DNA of 64,000 nt. Source: Eledone cirrhosa (lineage: Eukaryota > Mollusca > Cephalopoda > Octopoda > Eledonidae). The position numbers were made by a program, and so were the translations under genes. Shown one piece after another: positions 37,611 through 51,202 of the stretch; the stretch's first letter is position 1, and every line of letters begins with the position of its first letter. The notes below the pieces were generated by a model. It was given only the letters and a program-made list of their open reading frames with translations. It ran no database searches and had not been told where the DNA came from. The stretch spans positions 189,185,857-189,249,856 of the forward strand of contig OZ024743.1 in NCBI GenBank assembly GCA_964016885.1. The letters are read 5' to 3'.

Positions 37611-40600
37611 ATTCATATGATTAGGCTATGGACCTCCACTTATATGATAGAATTAACATTTATTACATTTTAAAATTCAAACTGTTGATATATTTTAGCA
37701 CAAATATATTTCAAGACAATTATAAATTATACATTTTTGTATGCATATAAACATGTTAATCTATAACAAAACTGATCCCTTAAATATTATAATTCCCTTC
37801 ATTTTATAGTAGTCACACTTTTTCCCTTGTATAAAGTTAATTTTGCTGATGCCTAACATTACAGTTATTTTTGCAGGGGGTGGGGTTATATAGGTAAATC
37901 ATGTTTATGCTATTTGCCTAACACAATGGATGGTCATCATGCAGTAGAACATAAAATTACGTTTAGAAAATATGTCATTAGAAAGACGACTTAGATAAAG
38001 CCTAAAGCTCATGCTATGATCATACTGAGCTAGAAGCCAAGCAGAAATCTCAGGATCTTCCAATTCGCACATTAATTTTTACCAAAAGTATTCCACACGG
38101 TTCCTGTTTTTGTTTTAGTTTTATTTTTAGGTTCTAGTACATAATCTACCTTACATTCCTCAGTTAGCAATGAACTCAATGGTGAGCACATTTACTACTC
38201 ATGTTTAAAGTAACTCTCCTGTTACCACCAATTCAAAGACACAGCAGCAGATATATATATCTGAGATGATTCTCACTTCCCCACAATGCACCTCAGAACA
38301 AACATAGTATATCCATTGAACAACAGCTCCTTGTTCTTTCTATCTCTCTAACACAAGACATCAAAGTCATACTAAATGATGCCACCAATCTTCTGCAACA
38401 CTGATTTGCTTTTGCAACAAGCTGAACACATTTATTTTCCAAAGTAGATCTTCAAGGAAAAAAACTATCACCTATATATGTCATATTGTTTTTGTTTTAT
38501 TTTTCTTGTTAGGTTATCTATCCCCTCATCCTATTAAGCCTGAGAAAAAAATTACATTAAGAAAACAACCAACAAGAAAAAAACATTATGAAAGGAAATA
38601 AATTCAGACATTAAAACTATAACCTGAGGTTGGCATAAATCATAACTCCTGTAAATGGCCCATTCAGGCTTTTAGGTGTGATTAATAAAGAAATAAATCA
38701 GAAAGTTGTTTTACTAAAATCGAAAAAAAAAAATTATAAGTCAAAAGAATGCGAACAAAGTTCAGAATGGAGCCAGTTTCATTATCACAAGAAGAAAATA
38801 ATGAAAAAGATTGATTTTTTTCTTTTTGTCTCGTGTTACTTTTTCATTTTCTCAAACCAATATTTTTTGTCATGTTTCACCAAGCAGTGATATTCATAGC
38901 TAAACAGAATAATTTATTATAAGCTATATAACCAACACGAACAGCTTGAAGGCCAAGTTCAAATTGAAAAAGAAATTACTGGATACCTTTGTTACAGTTA
39001 AGATATTTAAATTTAGATGTTTTTAACCATTATTTTTTTTTTAACTATAGGGATTAAACTAAAAGTTGAATTTAACCTTGTAGAGATATTGTAGTTAAAA
39101 TAATTTTGAAAATTAAATCTAATGTTATTGCTGTTTGTATTTTGATGGATAGATTATATTTTATACCATCTACAAGCTTTTATATTCCTCTACGCTCTCA
39201 CTCTGTCCATTCCTTGAAAATTCATTTTTTTAAAATCAGGAACAAACAATATTTTAATAGGGCTCCAAACAATTATTAGATTATAGAACACATATTCATT
39301 AAATGCCATCTTAATATAAATATGGTTCCATATAATTTGAGATTCCCAGCTATCTGGAATATAAATTCACAATATATTATTTTATTTTCAACAGAACATT
39401 TCCTTTTGTGAATTAAATGCTAAGAATTAATTGTAAATAGCAATATAATTTCAGACTAAAGCGAGTAACTAGCCCACTAACAAATGGGTTTCTTATTCTT
39501 TTTTGTAACACTTAAACAGAAGAAGGGGCAGTGCCAATGACCTTTTTTCCAACACCTCCATAACTGATGGAAGTGAGACAGAAAGGAGATTATTTTCATG
39601 CCAAAGCTGATCCCAGTAAAAGCAAATAGTGGAAACGAAGTACAAGTCTCCTTTATAAGTTTTATAAATGAAATTTTTGTAGCAGTTCTTTTCTTTCCAA
39701 AGTATATTTTAAGGGCTTAGTCAAAAGCAGAAAGAACAGTGGTCATGGCCCTTTTAAAGGCTTCCATGACTGGTGTGAGGGGAAGAATTTATTCTTTAGC
39801 AAGACTTCTGTCTAGAATGTTTGTAACTGACTGGATTCAGCTCAAGTTGCCCAAGAATTAGATGGTGATAAGAAATTGAGAGAGGAATTAATATAACCTC
39901 AGTATGTTTGAGTATCTATAGCCATGTGAGATTGCTAATCATTGCTTAGCTTCAACCAGATAAGTTACCTATAATCTGAAAGAACCTTGTAGGGAGCCTC
40001 TACTTTGTTACTCAATGTGATAAAAAGAACAGTCAAATTTCCCTATATCACACCCTAATATATTTTATAAGGATAGGAGACATTTGAGAATGGGAGTGTC
40101 ATGAGAGAAATATCCCCTGATTGTAGGCCTCTCAATTAAGGATAATCTAGGGGTTAAACAACAATTTATAATCTTGGGTCAACCCTTGATTTTTATGGGT
40201 TTAAATCTGTTAATTTTCTGATTGTAAAGAATAATATTCATGAAAGATCAGACAAATTGAATGTGAGAACTAATTATCTCACAGAGTCTACTAATGATAT
40301 TTTTAACAGATATATATGTAGAAAAAAGTTAAAGATGGTGAACCCATCAATAAATTAATAATGTCATTTTTCGGTTTTCTATATTTAATGATTAATGTAA
40401 TCATTTCCTATTTTACAGTGAAAGACATCAGAAAATATATATGAACAGCAGATTTTTACACACATTATAACGGTTGTAATCATATATTTACTTTCTTACA
40501 TTGTTATGGTTTTGCCTTTTCATTTTTAAAGCTCCTAGTAAATTCTTAAAAAGTAGTTAGTTTCAATTTTTATGGGTTTATCCAAGTTTTAGAACTTGCT

Positions 40601-40810
40601 TCTGAAGCTTCAGGATAATATCTAAATATCTTACATACAAACCAATAGCTTATTTAATGATTGAATATTAATGTTTTCTACTTGACACCTAAATGATACA
40701 CTGTTGTGAGATTTCATTCAATCTAAACTATAATAAAGTAAGGAGTGCGGGACTGTGTACGGTTTATTTCTTTTAATCCAGTTAGCAAAATAAGTTGAAT
40801 TACTTTGAAT
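37611..40810. other. AT-rich DNA, nothing firmly recognised
   Basis: Two loosely similar segments near 39520-39580 and 39725-39785 ('cagtgccaatgacctttttt' / 'cagtggtcatggccctttta') may be an old duplication. Confidence 0.5.
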
Positions 40811-40993
40811 AAATAATTGTTTCTATTTTTGGTACAAGGCCAGCGATTACCCAGTGCATTACTGGTATTTATTTTATCGACCCCGTAAGGATGAAAGGCA
40901 AAGTTAACCTCGGCGGGATTTGAACTCAGAATGGCAAGGACCGTAATTCTATGCATCAAAGCATGGCATCCGACCCTCTACCGATACAGCCAA
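40811..40993 (-). mobile_element. SINE, main family, full length
   Basis: Reverse copy from 'aataattgtttctatttttg' to 'ctaccgatacagcca'. The flanks gaataaata / gaatgaata may be a decayed target duplication. Confidence 0.92.
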
Positions 40994-43474
40994 AACGAAT
41001 GAATATTACATACTTTATTTACTGAATTTCGTAGCTAGCTCTTGATTAAATATATTTTATTGTTTATTTAAAGATTCACTTCTTTAAAATGTTCAAATGT
41101 CAACACTTCCGGTTAGCAATCGTTTAAATAAACATTCATATATTTCTGTCACTAATTTTCTCCTAATGCAGTTTATATATAATATCGTCTTTTTTTTAAT
41201 GTATCATGGATTACGTTACTGATTACATAAGAGACTGTAACGCAGTCTTCGTTCAATGTCTGTGTATATTGTCAATTACGATTTTATTTCATGTATATCT
41301 ACAAGCATATATATTTTTATTTTATTAAATAATGTTACAAATGGGAGCGAAAATATGAACACATATGATATATGCAAAGCATATAAATAAATTTACAGTA
41401 GAATAACATAACAAATATGTTTTAAATATATAACATAAATAACATTATAAATGCTTAGATAACATTATAAATTGCTTGCGATTCTGTCTGAAGGATATAT
41501 TCCTTTAATGTTGCAATATTAAAGAAAATGTAAAGGAAGGGGTGAACAACCGAGCCACCACCAGAGCAAAAGACAGCAGCGAGGAGTACTGGGCAACCTC
41601 TCTAATGATTTTTTTAGGCAAGCCAGCACACTTGCAGTGTTACCTCGGGTGATGGTGAGGCTAATATCAATATGCACACTACACATGCTAGCAGAAAACC
41701 ATCCAAAGGGTGGTTTTTCTGCTAGTATTCTTAAAAATAGAAATTATTTCCTTGTCCTTTTATACTTTCTCAGATGGTTTCAAAAATAGGAATATTTGCA
41801 TGATCAAACTGTTCTCTATTTTATGAAAGAAATCTCCTTTGAAACTGGTGAAGTACTTATGTTAGATATACTATATGTGGAACTGAGTTTGCAATTGGGG
41901 ATGCAGAATCTTACACTTTAATCACAAAGCTACTTAAACATCTCTCTGTGCAAGTTTTTGTATGTGAGTGTACATTTCCAATTATGTATATTGATAATCG
42001 TACATTAATATTAAAAAATTCTAATAAATTTCTTTCAAAAATCTAATTTGTCATGATGACTACCAAGTAGTGACCCAACTGTCTAAAATAACACCAAACA
42101 TTATTGCAACACCAGCTACATAGCCTTATTGAATATAAAGTAACAAATATATTTTTAATTAAAATCATTGCAAGGGTTATCTTGCAGAAATCAAGTTCAT
42201 TTTCACATCTTGATATCCTCTTTTATATGTCAAGGATTATGGCGCCTTCCCTACTTAATAACAGATTAGCAGTATAGTATACTTTGTTCAAACTATTTTT
42301 ACAGAAATTGAAAAATGTAGGCACATGATGATTTTAGAGTGATAATTTTCAATTATTTGATTATTCCAGAAGTTTTTAAAAAATGTTAAAAATAGAAAAA
42401 GAATAATCCAAAAAGAAATTTTAATTTTAATCTTACAAAAAATCAATAACCAAAATGTCAAGTTTTTACATTTTCTTTAAATTCTAATCATGTCAGATAC
42501 TTTGAATTTCAATTGAATTCTTGTTATTTCATGCAATGCACAAAATTCGAATTCGATACAATCTTATTTTTAAAGAAACCTGAGAATGTTAGTTCACTCA
42601 GGCACTTATATTCTAATAAAACAGTCTTATTCCATAGCTTATACAGAAATATGGATAAAAACAAATCACACCTAAATTCTGTTATTAGAAGCTTAAGAAT
42701 ATATTGACAATTTGAAACTCATATGAATCAAACCAGTATCACATGAGGTATTGTACATTGGTGGGTATTACAATTTCAAGAGTCTTTCCGTTTCTTGATA
42801 CCTAGTTAACAAAAGTCTGTGTTTTATAAAACTGTTAAAAATAACAGTCAAATCTCCATAAGTTATATCTTATTGGATAATGCCTGGAATATCCTTGGTC
42901 ATATGACTACTCAGTCAAAGATAACTTGGATATGCACAACAATTTCTTGAACTGAAACTAGGTTGAATTCTAATTTTCCCAAATGTACCATCACATACCA
43001 TATTTCCTGGCCTATTAGACACCTCTTTGTATAAGATACTCCCTGGTTTCCCAAGGATATTTTGAGAAGATCTGAATTATAGTAAATTTATTCATAGAAT
43101 TATTAAAATTATTTTATAGTTTGTTCACACTCATATACATTCAACATCATTTTGCTTATATAAATTGTATTACTCTAATAGTAAAACAAAATAAATTATT
43201 TTAGCCATTGTTGTCTACACCCTTCTTTCAGCCTCTCATTGGTGATACAAAATTTATTTAACAAATTCTTATGACGTGAGGGCTGGTCAAATTGACGAAA
43301 ATAATCAACATAAGACTATTTTGGAAAACAATTGAAGAACATATTCAATAATGAGTGCTACTGAATGAGTAAAGCATTTTAAAGTGAATATATAGTAATT
43401 AAAATATATTTTACTTATTCTAAAATTAAATTAACCAGAGTTGATGAACTAAAGAAAGATTTCTAATATTTTTT
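40994..43474. other. AT-rich DNA, one hairpin
   Basis: Only the hairpin at 41687-41726, inside a locally less AT-rich stretch (41530-41720), stands out. Confidence 0.55.
41687..41726. repeat. Perfect-looking 17-bp-stem hairpin
   Basis: 'gctagcagaaaaccatcc' pairs with 'ggtggtttttctgctag' across a short AAAG loop, with one or two G-T positions. No known RNA class is recognised. Confidence 0.6.
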
Positions 43475-44640
43475 ATGGAGATGTTGCACCTCAATGACAT
43501 GCACCTGGCATTCTTCCTTCTGAAAAACTGCTGCACCCTTCCTAAATTCTTGTTCATGCTGTGCGATGCACCCCATTACCCTCTCACACATCACCACAGT
43601 GAACTCGATGCCATCATCTGACACTGTGCAAAACTCATTTGCAATGTTAGTTTTGATAGCACCAGCTGGCAACAAGCAAAGCTCCCTGTGAAGTTCGGAG
43701 GCCTTGGCCTTTGATCCATGTCAGATCTCGCACTGCTGGTCTACCTCTCAATCTCTTCCAGTCACACCCTCATTAGAGAGGTCTTCAGTAAGATGGCACA
43801 ATCTGATGTGGCTCAAGATATGGATCTGGCTTTGGCTGACTGGACTAGCAAAGCCCTCTCTGTCCCCCAGTATACACATTTCCAACATAACTGGGATGAC
43901 ATCAAGCTCAGGTTTACATACAAGTGGATTGAGTCTAGCTTGGACTTATACCACCTTACCTGCCCTCATTCTGCTTGCAGCTAAACAGCAGTGTGCTAAA
44001 CGATTCAGTGCCCTCTTCAACCCGTATCCTTTATGATGATGTGTGCACTCACATTGGAGCAGCCCAACGCATCGGCAACCATGTGTGTGGGCCCACACAA
44101 ATGCTGTTGTCGACAAGTTTAGCCTGCATCCAGTATCATGCCACCAGAGCACAGGCTGGTTCCCCTGGCATACCACTCTCAACAAAATATTGAAAAGGAA
44201 CCTAGATTCAGCCAGCTTCCCATCATAACTGGATCCAGCTTGCCTCAAACATGGAGACAGCAAGCACCCCAACAGAATTAATCTCTTCCCATTCAAGGGA
44301 GGTAATTCCTTAATCTAGGCTGTGACATGCTGCAACACATTCTCTGCCTCCAACTTAGTTGCTTCAATTACAATCCCTGGTACCATGGACTACAATGCAG
44401 AGGACAGGAAAACATGCAAGTATCAGGGCTTGTCTGGCCACTTTCACTTTGCAACAGTCACTGTCAAGACATCAGGCACCCTCGGACCCCATGCAGCTGA
44501 CCCCCACCATGAAATCAGAATGACAGTAGCCTATCTGAGAAAGAAGCCCCATGCTTTGCGGTGGTGGTTACAGCTGGTGTCACTGGCCATTGTCTGCTGA
44601 AATGCCTTTTCTATTTTGTCCATGGGATGCAGCTGAAACA
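43475..44640 (+). mobile_element. Non-LTR retrotransposon remnant: RT tail plus REL-type endonuclease domain
   Basis: One frame from 43475 reads LKNCCTLPKFLFML, ELDAII, SWQQAKLPVKFGGLGL and SMSDLALLVYLS, with stops at 43619 and 43712. This is the RT-thumb/linker region seen in a LINE-like polyprotein family of corals and molluscs. The downstream part changes frame several times: STGWFPWHTTLNKILKRNLDSASFPS (about 44140-44220), LDPACLKHGDSKHPNRI, INLFPFKGG, CCNTFSASNLVASIT, GHFHFATVTVKTSGTLGPHA and SLAIVC. In relatives this block carries HCG...GRHxRH...KRPDG...VWDATCxDTF, which I read as a restriction-enzyme-like nuclease. Here PDG has become PNR, and the VWDAT position is interrupted by a stop, so the nuclease is dead. 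The family name is not assigned. Confidence 0.7.
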
Positions 44641-46639
44641 CCACTCTGACTTAGGTCTAGAGTCTGTCATCCTCTTCTCCTCCCCCTTTGTTTTCGTTGC
44701 CTAATAATCCTGACTCTTTCCCTCATTTTGTTCTCATTTATAGTATCTTTAGTTCTTTCTGATGCTACTCTTTCTAGAGAGAGAAATGTGGGCAATTTAA
44801 AAATAAATGAAGCCTTGCTTATACATAGATTCAACCCATCAAATCAATAACGGAATGGAACTCAGCACACAATACTTGACATAAAAGGACACACCCACTC
44901 ACACATGCAAGCTAAACATCAATTTACACAAATTTGTTTCCATGAGATATTACATATGGTAATTGACGTCATCCTTCTGCTTCTTATAAAACTACAGCAA
45001 ATATCAAACAATGCTTGAAAACAGTTTATAAATTTAAAATCTATTTCAATATGAATAGAGTGAAACATTTTTCAAGAGTTCCTTATACTCTGAGGAAGGG
45101 AATTTTAAGTACCGAAATATTAGGATGAATGAAACAACAAAAAAACAAAGATTACCAGATAACTAACTTTTTTCATTGCCTTCATCTTACTGTCCATTTT
45201 GCATTGTTTAGCCTTCTTATATATACATCACTTTCAACAACCCTAGTACATTAATGATACTAGATTTTATCAAAACCAGAAGGATGAATGGCAAAGTTGA
45301 CTTCAGTGGTATATGAACTCAAAATGTAAAGGGCCATAGCTAAACGTCACAAAGCACATTGTGCGATGCTGTAACGATTCTGCCATACAGATATCTAAAT
45401 AAGGAATGATGTGATATAGTCATTCAGAACGTCTTAAGTGAATATGAAATGATTTATTCAGAAATCATTGAGTTAAAGCTTCAAAAATTCCTCCATAACA
45501 ACAGATAGTTTTGAGATTATTTTGAATAAAACATGAAAATTTATGTAAAAAATACAAGACATTAAATATTGAGAAATACAGCTTATAAATTTGTTCTCAA
45601 TGATCATCTCAACTTCAGAGATTTTAGACTATTTCATTCCTTGTAGAATTCAGCTTTTAAAGTTGATGTAATGCTAATTCCAAAATGTCAGTTAAAATAA
45701 AATATGTAATTCATCACAATCTGATAAACATTTTCCAGTTTAAGTTTGAATATTATTATTGTTAGTAACAAGTATTAAAAAAAAAAAAACATTCTTTATT
45801 TTTGCTTTGTTACTTCATTAAACTTAGGTTACCAAACATAATTAACATAGAAACTAGGTTCAGTCATGCATGCAGGATAATGATTTCCTTCTGTAACATC
45901 ATTGTTACAAACACCAGATTTTGACATCTTTAACAAATTATGCTCAAATTTACATATAGCTAATAGAGAAAAATCTTTATTACTTGAAGAAAAAATTTAG
46001 AAAATCTTCTAGAAAGATGTTCATACTACTTAGCTCTTTGGAAAATGTGTTGGAAACCCATAGTAACATATTTGTCATAAATATATTAATTTCATTCATT
46101 TCTAATAAATATCAATACCATTATCATAAAATGTTATATAATATTTTAAAAAATCATATCCCATGAATTGTGTGTGAAGGGGTTCAATGGGGGGATATAA
46201 ATTTAGAATTTTTCTGGAGAACTAATTTTGAGAGTTGAATCAATAATCCTTGTAATATATGTATACAAGCCCATTTTACTTCAGAGGCCTGATTTAACCC
46301 AACACAAGGATCAGCTTAAAAGTTCATAGGCTGACTAAGATACGCTCATGGAATGACCAAATGGGTTTTATTTATCAACATAAGCCTTAGAAGGGAATAA
46401 TGCAGTTAATAAGATTTGAAATTAATGCATACAAGATTTCACGGATCTAGCATCAATCCTTCATAGTCAATCTATGAATGTTTCAACTGACCCTCATATG
46501 TGGCATGTGGGTAGCTTTAAATTAATTCCATTTACTTTAGAGCTAGTTCTATCTAGCAGACCATGCTTCTAAGTTCAATTGCACTTGAATCATTTTACTT
46601 AAAGGTGGCTGGTTTTAGAATATATGCAACTAGTTGTAG
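44641..46639. other. AT-rich DNA around an old SINE
   Basis: Outside the SINE at 45240-45390 no feature is recognised. A poly(A) run lies at 45778-45790. Confidence 0.55.
45240..45390 (-). mobile_element. SINE, main family, old copy
   Basis: 'ccctagtacattaatgatac', 'aggatgaatggcaaagttga' and 'atatgaactca' align to the reverse of the family from 3' end to head. Confidence 0.8.
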
Positions 46640-46745
46640 GAGGGGACTAAAAGGGTTGGCATTTCTTAAGGTATCCAGCTGTAAAATATTGTCACAAACC
46701 ATCTCTTCCAACTAATACCTGCATGGGAAAATGATGAGTACTGGT
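46640..46745 (+). mobile_element. (ATG)n-SINE 3' fragment
   Basis: 'ttaaggtatccagctgtaaa' and 'acctgcatgggaaaatgatg' match the 3' third of the SINE at 14819. Confidence 0.5.
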
Positions 46746-46770
46746 TATGTGTTGATGTTGAATTAATTAG

Positions 46771-46980
46771 TGGTGAATTGGGAGAATAGGTAAAGTATCA
46801 GACAACCTGCTTCGTGGCATAGAGTTACAGCCCTTTACGTTCTGACTTTGAATCCCACCAAGGTTAGCTTTGCCTTTCATCCTTACAGGTCGATAAAATA
46901 AAGTACCAATCATACACTCGGGTTAATTTAATCGACTTTCCCTCCCCTAAAATTGATGGCCTTGAACCTATATCAGAAAC
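46771..46980 (+). mobile_element. SINE, long subfamily
   Basis: 'ggtgaattgggagaataggt' and 'ctttgaatcccaccaaggtt', with the insert 'taatttaatcgactttccct' before the 3' end. Confidence 0.9.
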
Positions 46981-49900
46981 CATCAATTGGCTTTCTATCC
47001 TCTTTCTTCAACCATCACAACAAATTATCTTGTTCTTAGTAAAACAAAGAAAGCACTAAAATTCCTTTCGATGCCACAGAAGGGATTGTATAATAATGAG
47101 TGAATAATTTGCATAAAGATGGTCTAGAGCAGCTGACAGAGATCGTCATAATTGTGTTAATGACTAGAATGAGAAGGAAACTAAAGATTATACACACACA
47201 CTGGTATTTTAGTTCCATTACTCATTCATTTGATTTAAGCTGTGTTTTTCTTCTCACAAAGTAAATTTTATATATAGATTCCCACATTTTGAGAGGAAAA
47301 TTTCATTTTATTTATTGTTTTCTTTTTCAATCTTCTTATTGCCTCATCTGTAATTTTACTTCTGCTCTAAATTTCCAGCTTGCACGATGATATTGTACAC
47401 CAACTATTAAAAATCTATACTGGGTCTTAAAGTATGTCTAATATAGCCATGCTATTAGATGACTATGTCAATATTTAAATGTTGATTATGTCTTATGGTG
47501 TGATAAATGTTCTTTATGTATGAGAGTAATATGTAATATGAGGCAGAAGGGTTGTTATTTCTACAAATTAACCGACTGCACTGAGGCTCTCTCATGTTTT
47601 CTGTAGTTGACTTTTACTTTCTAATACTAACTAAACTAAGCAATTAAAAATATCTGGTTATTTGAATTCAATTTCAATTTTTTTTTTCAAGAAAATATAT
47701 GAAGATGGGTTAAAAGCAATCATTTACTCTTTTCAGTAAATGATGTATAGGCAAGTCTAACATTTATTTAGAAAGAAAGGCCATAAAAAGTAGCAATAAT
47801 TTAATTTCCATAAACTTATTCATCAACTTCATGAACTAATTTCCATAAACTTAATTGTCAGTCAGCAAAGAGAATTATAAATTAAGAATGAAATATTAAA
47901 AACGTTATAGGGTAATGATGGTTACAAAGTTTAGAGAGAGACTGAAGGTGATGGAGTAGGTGATTTATAACCTTTAAGATGTTGCAAGTGAAAACCATTA
48001 GTCGATATTTGGTTGTCATTATGAGGTCTAGTCACAATGTTTCAGGTTTTAAAAGATTGGGATAGAAATATTAAAGGACTCAATGTATACAAGTGCTAGA
48101 AGTGGGACTCACTGTTTGGCAGTCAAGGAGTACACAGGAATAATTGCTTTCTTAGTTTGAAGAGAATTTAGTGTGACTTGTGGTATATGACCATGGGAGT
48201 TGTGAAATGGAGAAGAAAAGCTTAGAGAAATTTTGTTAAGAATAAAGTGAAATTATACTCAGATCAGGCAATCTCAGTTATGTTCCATAAGTACCAACGT
48301 TGAGAAGTGGTAGGTAAGAGTATTCTACAAAGTTAGTTAATCTTTGTATTGATCCTAAAGGGCTTGCTAAAATTTGGGTGAAGTGAGCCTTTGCAGGTTG
48401 TGCAATCCACAAAGGTGTCTTCATGGATAATAATCATGCAAATGTTGCTTTAGTAGATAATTGCCACCCAGTTGGTAAAAGTCATGGATTTTTTTCAAGC
48501 CATTGTAAATAATAGTATTCATCTATACTGCTTTATTACAATTACCTGCAAATCACTTGAACATTTTAGGGTTATGGGCTTGGGTTGTATGTGAGATGTA
48601 ATATAACATATATAAGAGGAAGATTTGGACCACCAGTTGTCTTTGATAAGCATGAGGTGAAGCACATTTGCTGCTAAGGGTAGGTAGTGTGAAACAGTTC
48701 AGACACACTATCTTACTTGAAGTGTCATGGGTTCCAGAAGGTGTGTGTGTGTAATGTAAATTAGTGGTAGTGTGTAGCCATGAATAGACAATTGGCAAAC
48801 AATCAGAGATTAAAGATGTTTAGCAATCTGAGCATCTGAGTGTATGTCAATCAGAGATATGTATGAGAAACAATACACATTCTTGCCAGGAGTTCAGTAA
48901 TGCAATGTATTCTGTTTCTACACTAACTGCAGCAGTATAAAGTAAAGTAGATGTCATCAATGCAGGATGAGAGATAATAGAGCAACAGTAGGTGATTGAA
49001 AGAATAAGAAATGTGGTTAAAGATAGCAGATGAGTTTAGAACGTGAAAAAGGAATATTTTGAATCAAAGTAAATGGAAATCCTTGTTGATAAACAAGTGA
49101 AAGAAATGGGGAAAGAGGATTTTATCTTTACGTAGAATTTACATTTCAAGTTAAAATAGGATTAGTGAAAATAGATTTAGCAGCAGATATATGATATTGA
49201 TAAGGTTGGAGAGTTTTTTGTATTAGGAAATAGTAATATCTCAATTTCGTTTGTTTAAAAGAGATAATGAGGGGTATCTTATGTTCAACCAGAGTGCACA
49301 TGTGTTCATAAAATGGAGGGGGAATGTAACTTTGTTATTTTCAAAAGGATGCATTTTAGGTTTGGTTGTAGGAAGAACAGTATCCGAATCTTGAGTTGGC
49401 ACTGTACGTAGCTCAGCAGAATATCAATAAACTTGGATGGTCTTCTAGAAATCCTGTGTTTGCTGAAGGCTCTATTTACACATTGGGTGTGAAGGGGATA
49501 TGGAATTATATAACAGTTCATAAGGCAGCCACTTAAGATGTTATCCATAAGGCAGGTCTTCGTCCATTTTGACGTTGGACTTCTGCTGTAAGTCAATACC
49601 ACCTAGTCATTACCATATATTTAAAATGTTTGTGGAACATTTCAATCTCTACTAGTAGATATTAAAATAGCTGTTTGACTAAAATTGCCTCGAATGCAAA
49701 TGTGTCATATGATTGCCAAACCCATCAGTGGAGAAGAGAAATGTAAGCACATCAGTTATAGCTTTGGTTAACATAAACTGTGATGGAAGAGATAAATTAG
49801 ACGTTTTGCAGTAAACCGAAAAGAAAAATGGACCGTTAAAATAAACAATTTCTCTGGTGGTAAAAATAAAGCGCTCGACTTTGTATCGAAGAGACAGTTC

Positions 49901-50121
49901 AACATTCTAGCTATAACATTTACTGCATATAATTTTATACTTTTTAGAGATATAGAAATGGTTTTTGCAATAATATAGTAACAGTGTTACGTAAATTAAA
50001 TGTGTACAATTATAAGTTATATTGGAAACAAACCAGTTTATGATAGTAGTCATAAAATTCAACAGCCTTTTGCCTAAGAAACTGAGTATTTTCAAATGCT
50101 AATCATTTATAGTTATTTACT
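46981..50121. other. AT-rich DNA, nothing recognised
   Basis: Open frames such as 49306-49602 (-) match no family I know. No repeats are recognised. Confidence 0.55.
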
Positions 50122-50217
50122 TTACGATCTGAGTTCAAATCCCGCCGAGGTCGATAAAATAAAGTACAAGTAATGCACTGGTAAATTGGTGGCCTTGTGC
50201 GTAAAGTAGAAACAATT
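50122..50217 (+). mobile_element. SINE, 5'-truncated, with 27-bp internal deletion
   Basis: Starts at 'tacgatctgagttcaaatcc' and passes directly from 'cccgccgagg' to 'tcgataaaat'; the stretch containing 'tttgcctttcatcc' is missing. Confidence 0.88.
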
Positions 50218-50221
50218 ATAA

Positions 50222-50400
50222 CCGGTGAATTGGCAGTATCGGTAGAGGGTTGGATGCCATGCTTTCTAGCATAGTTACGTCCCTTTACAGTCTGAGTTCA
50301 AATCCCGCCGAGGTTAACTTTGCCTTTCATCCTTACGGGGTCGATAAAATAAAGTACCAGTAATGTACTGGGTAATTGCTGGCCTAAAGTAGAAACAGTT
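50222..50400 (+). mobile_element. SINE, main family, second unit of a pair
   Basis: Full head to 3' end, with a 7-bp loss in 'ggcct(tgtgcca)aaagtag'. GTTATTTACT occurs both before the first unit (50112) and after this one (50398). Confidence 0.9.
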
Positions 50401-51164
50401 ATTTACTATAACGGTTATTGTAAGAACACTCAACATTGACGAGAGGTGTAATTTCGTTCGCTCGGTTTATAGAAAAGTAACATAGCTTCATTCCACCTTA
50501 TGAATTTTATGATAGCCCGAACTAATTAAAATGACAAGTATGCTGTACTTCATTACCACAGATGAGTACTGTAAATGTACGAGAAATGAAACACCTGAAG
50601 CAATTTTAATTAAATATTACTTGGATACGTGTGTATGTTTATCTGCTTGAACACATTACAATTGGTAATCTTTCAATTTCAGTGATGGAAAATACACAGG
50701 AAAACTGGTATATGAATATAAAAGAAAGATGGAACTAAAGCAATGTCTCGTTTTCTCAGGAAAATAAGGCAAACACAAATCCAACAAATCAAAATATATA
50801 ACAATTAATTCATATTACATACACATAAACCTTCTGGAAGCCTATGGCACTTCAAAGGTAAACAAACATTATTCAAGTGAATCCGTAAATTATTTACACA
50901 GAAGAAGCATTGTCAGTTGAACAAATCGAAATATTTAACAAATACAGTAGAACAATTCAAAGGCATCATTTTGGTGAACGGTCTGGGTGATGAAGTATGC
51001 CATATTTAATCAGTAGAAATATGAAAAGAAATAGGATATATTTTAAAGAGAACCGATATTGAGAAGTCATACTGTACAACTTTTTAAATAAGCAAAATCT
51101 AACAGAAAATAATATGGTGGATACATCAAGTAGCACTAACTTGTGTTTATGGGTGTAATTGAAA

Positions 51165-51202
<38 letters not shown>

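Noticed and set aside
43946..44296. 116-codon open frame on -
   Set aside because: It lies antisense to the REL-type LINE remnant, whose + strand motifs explain the sequence.
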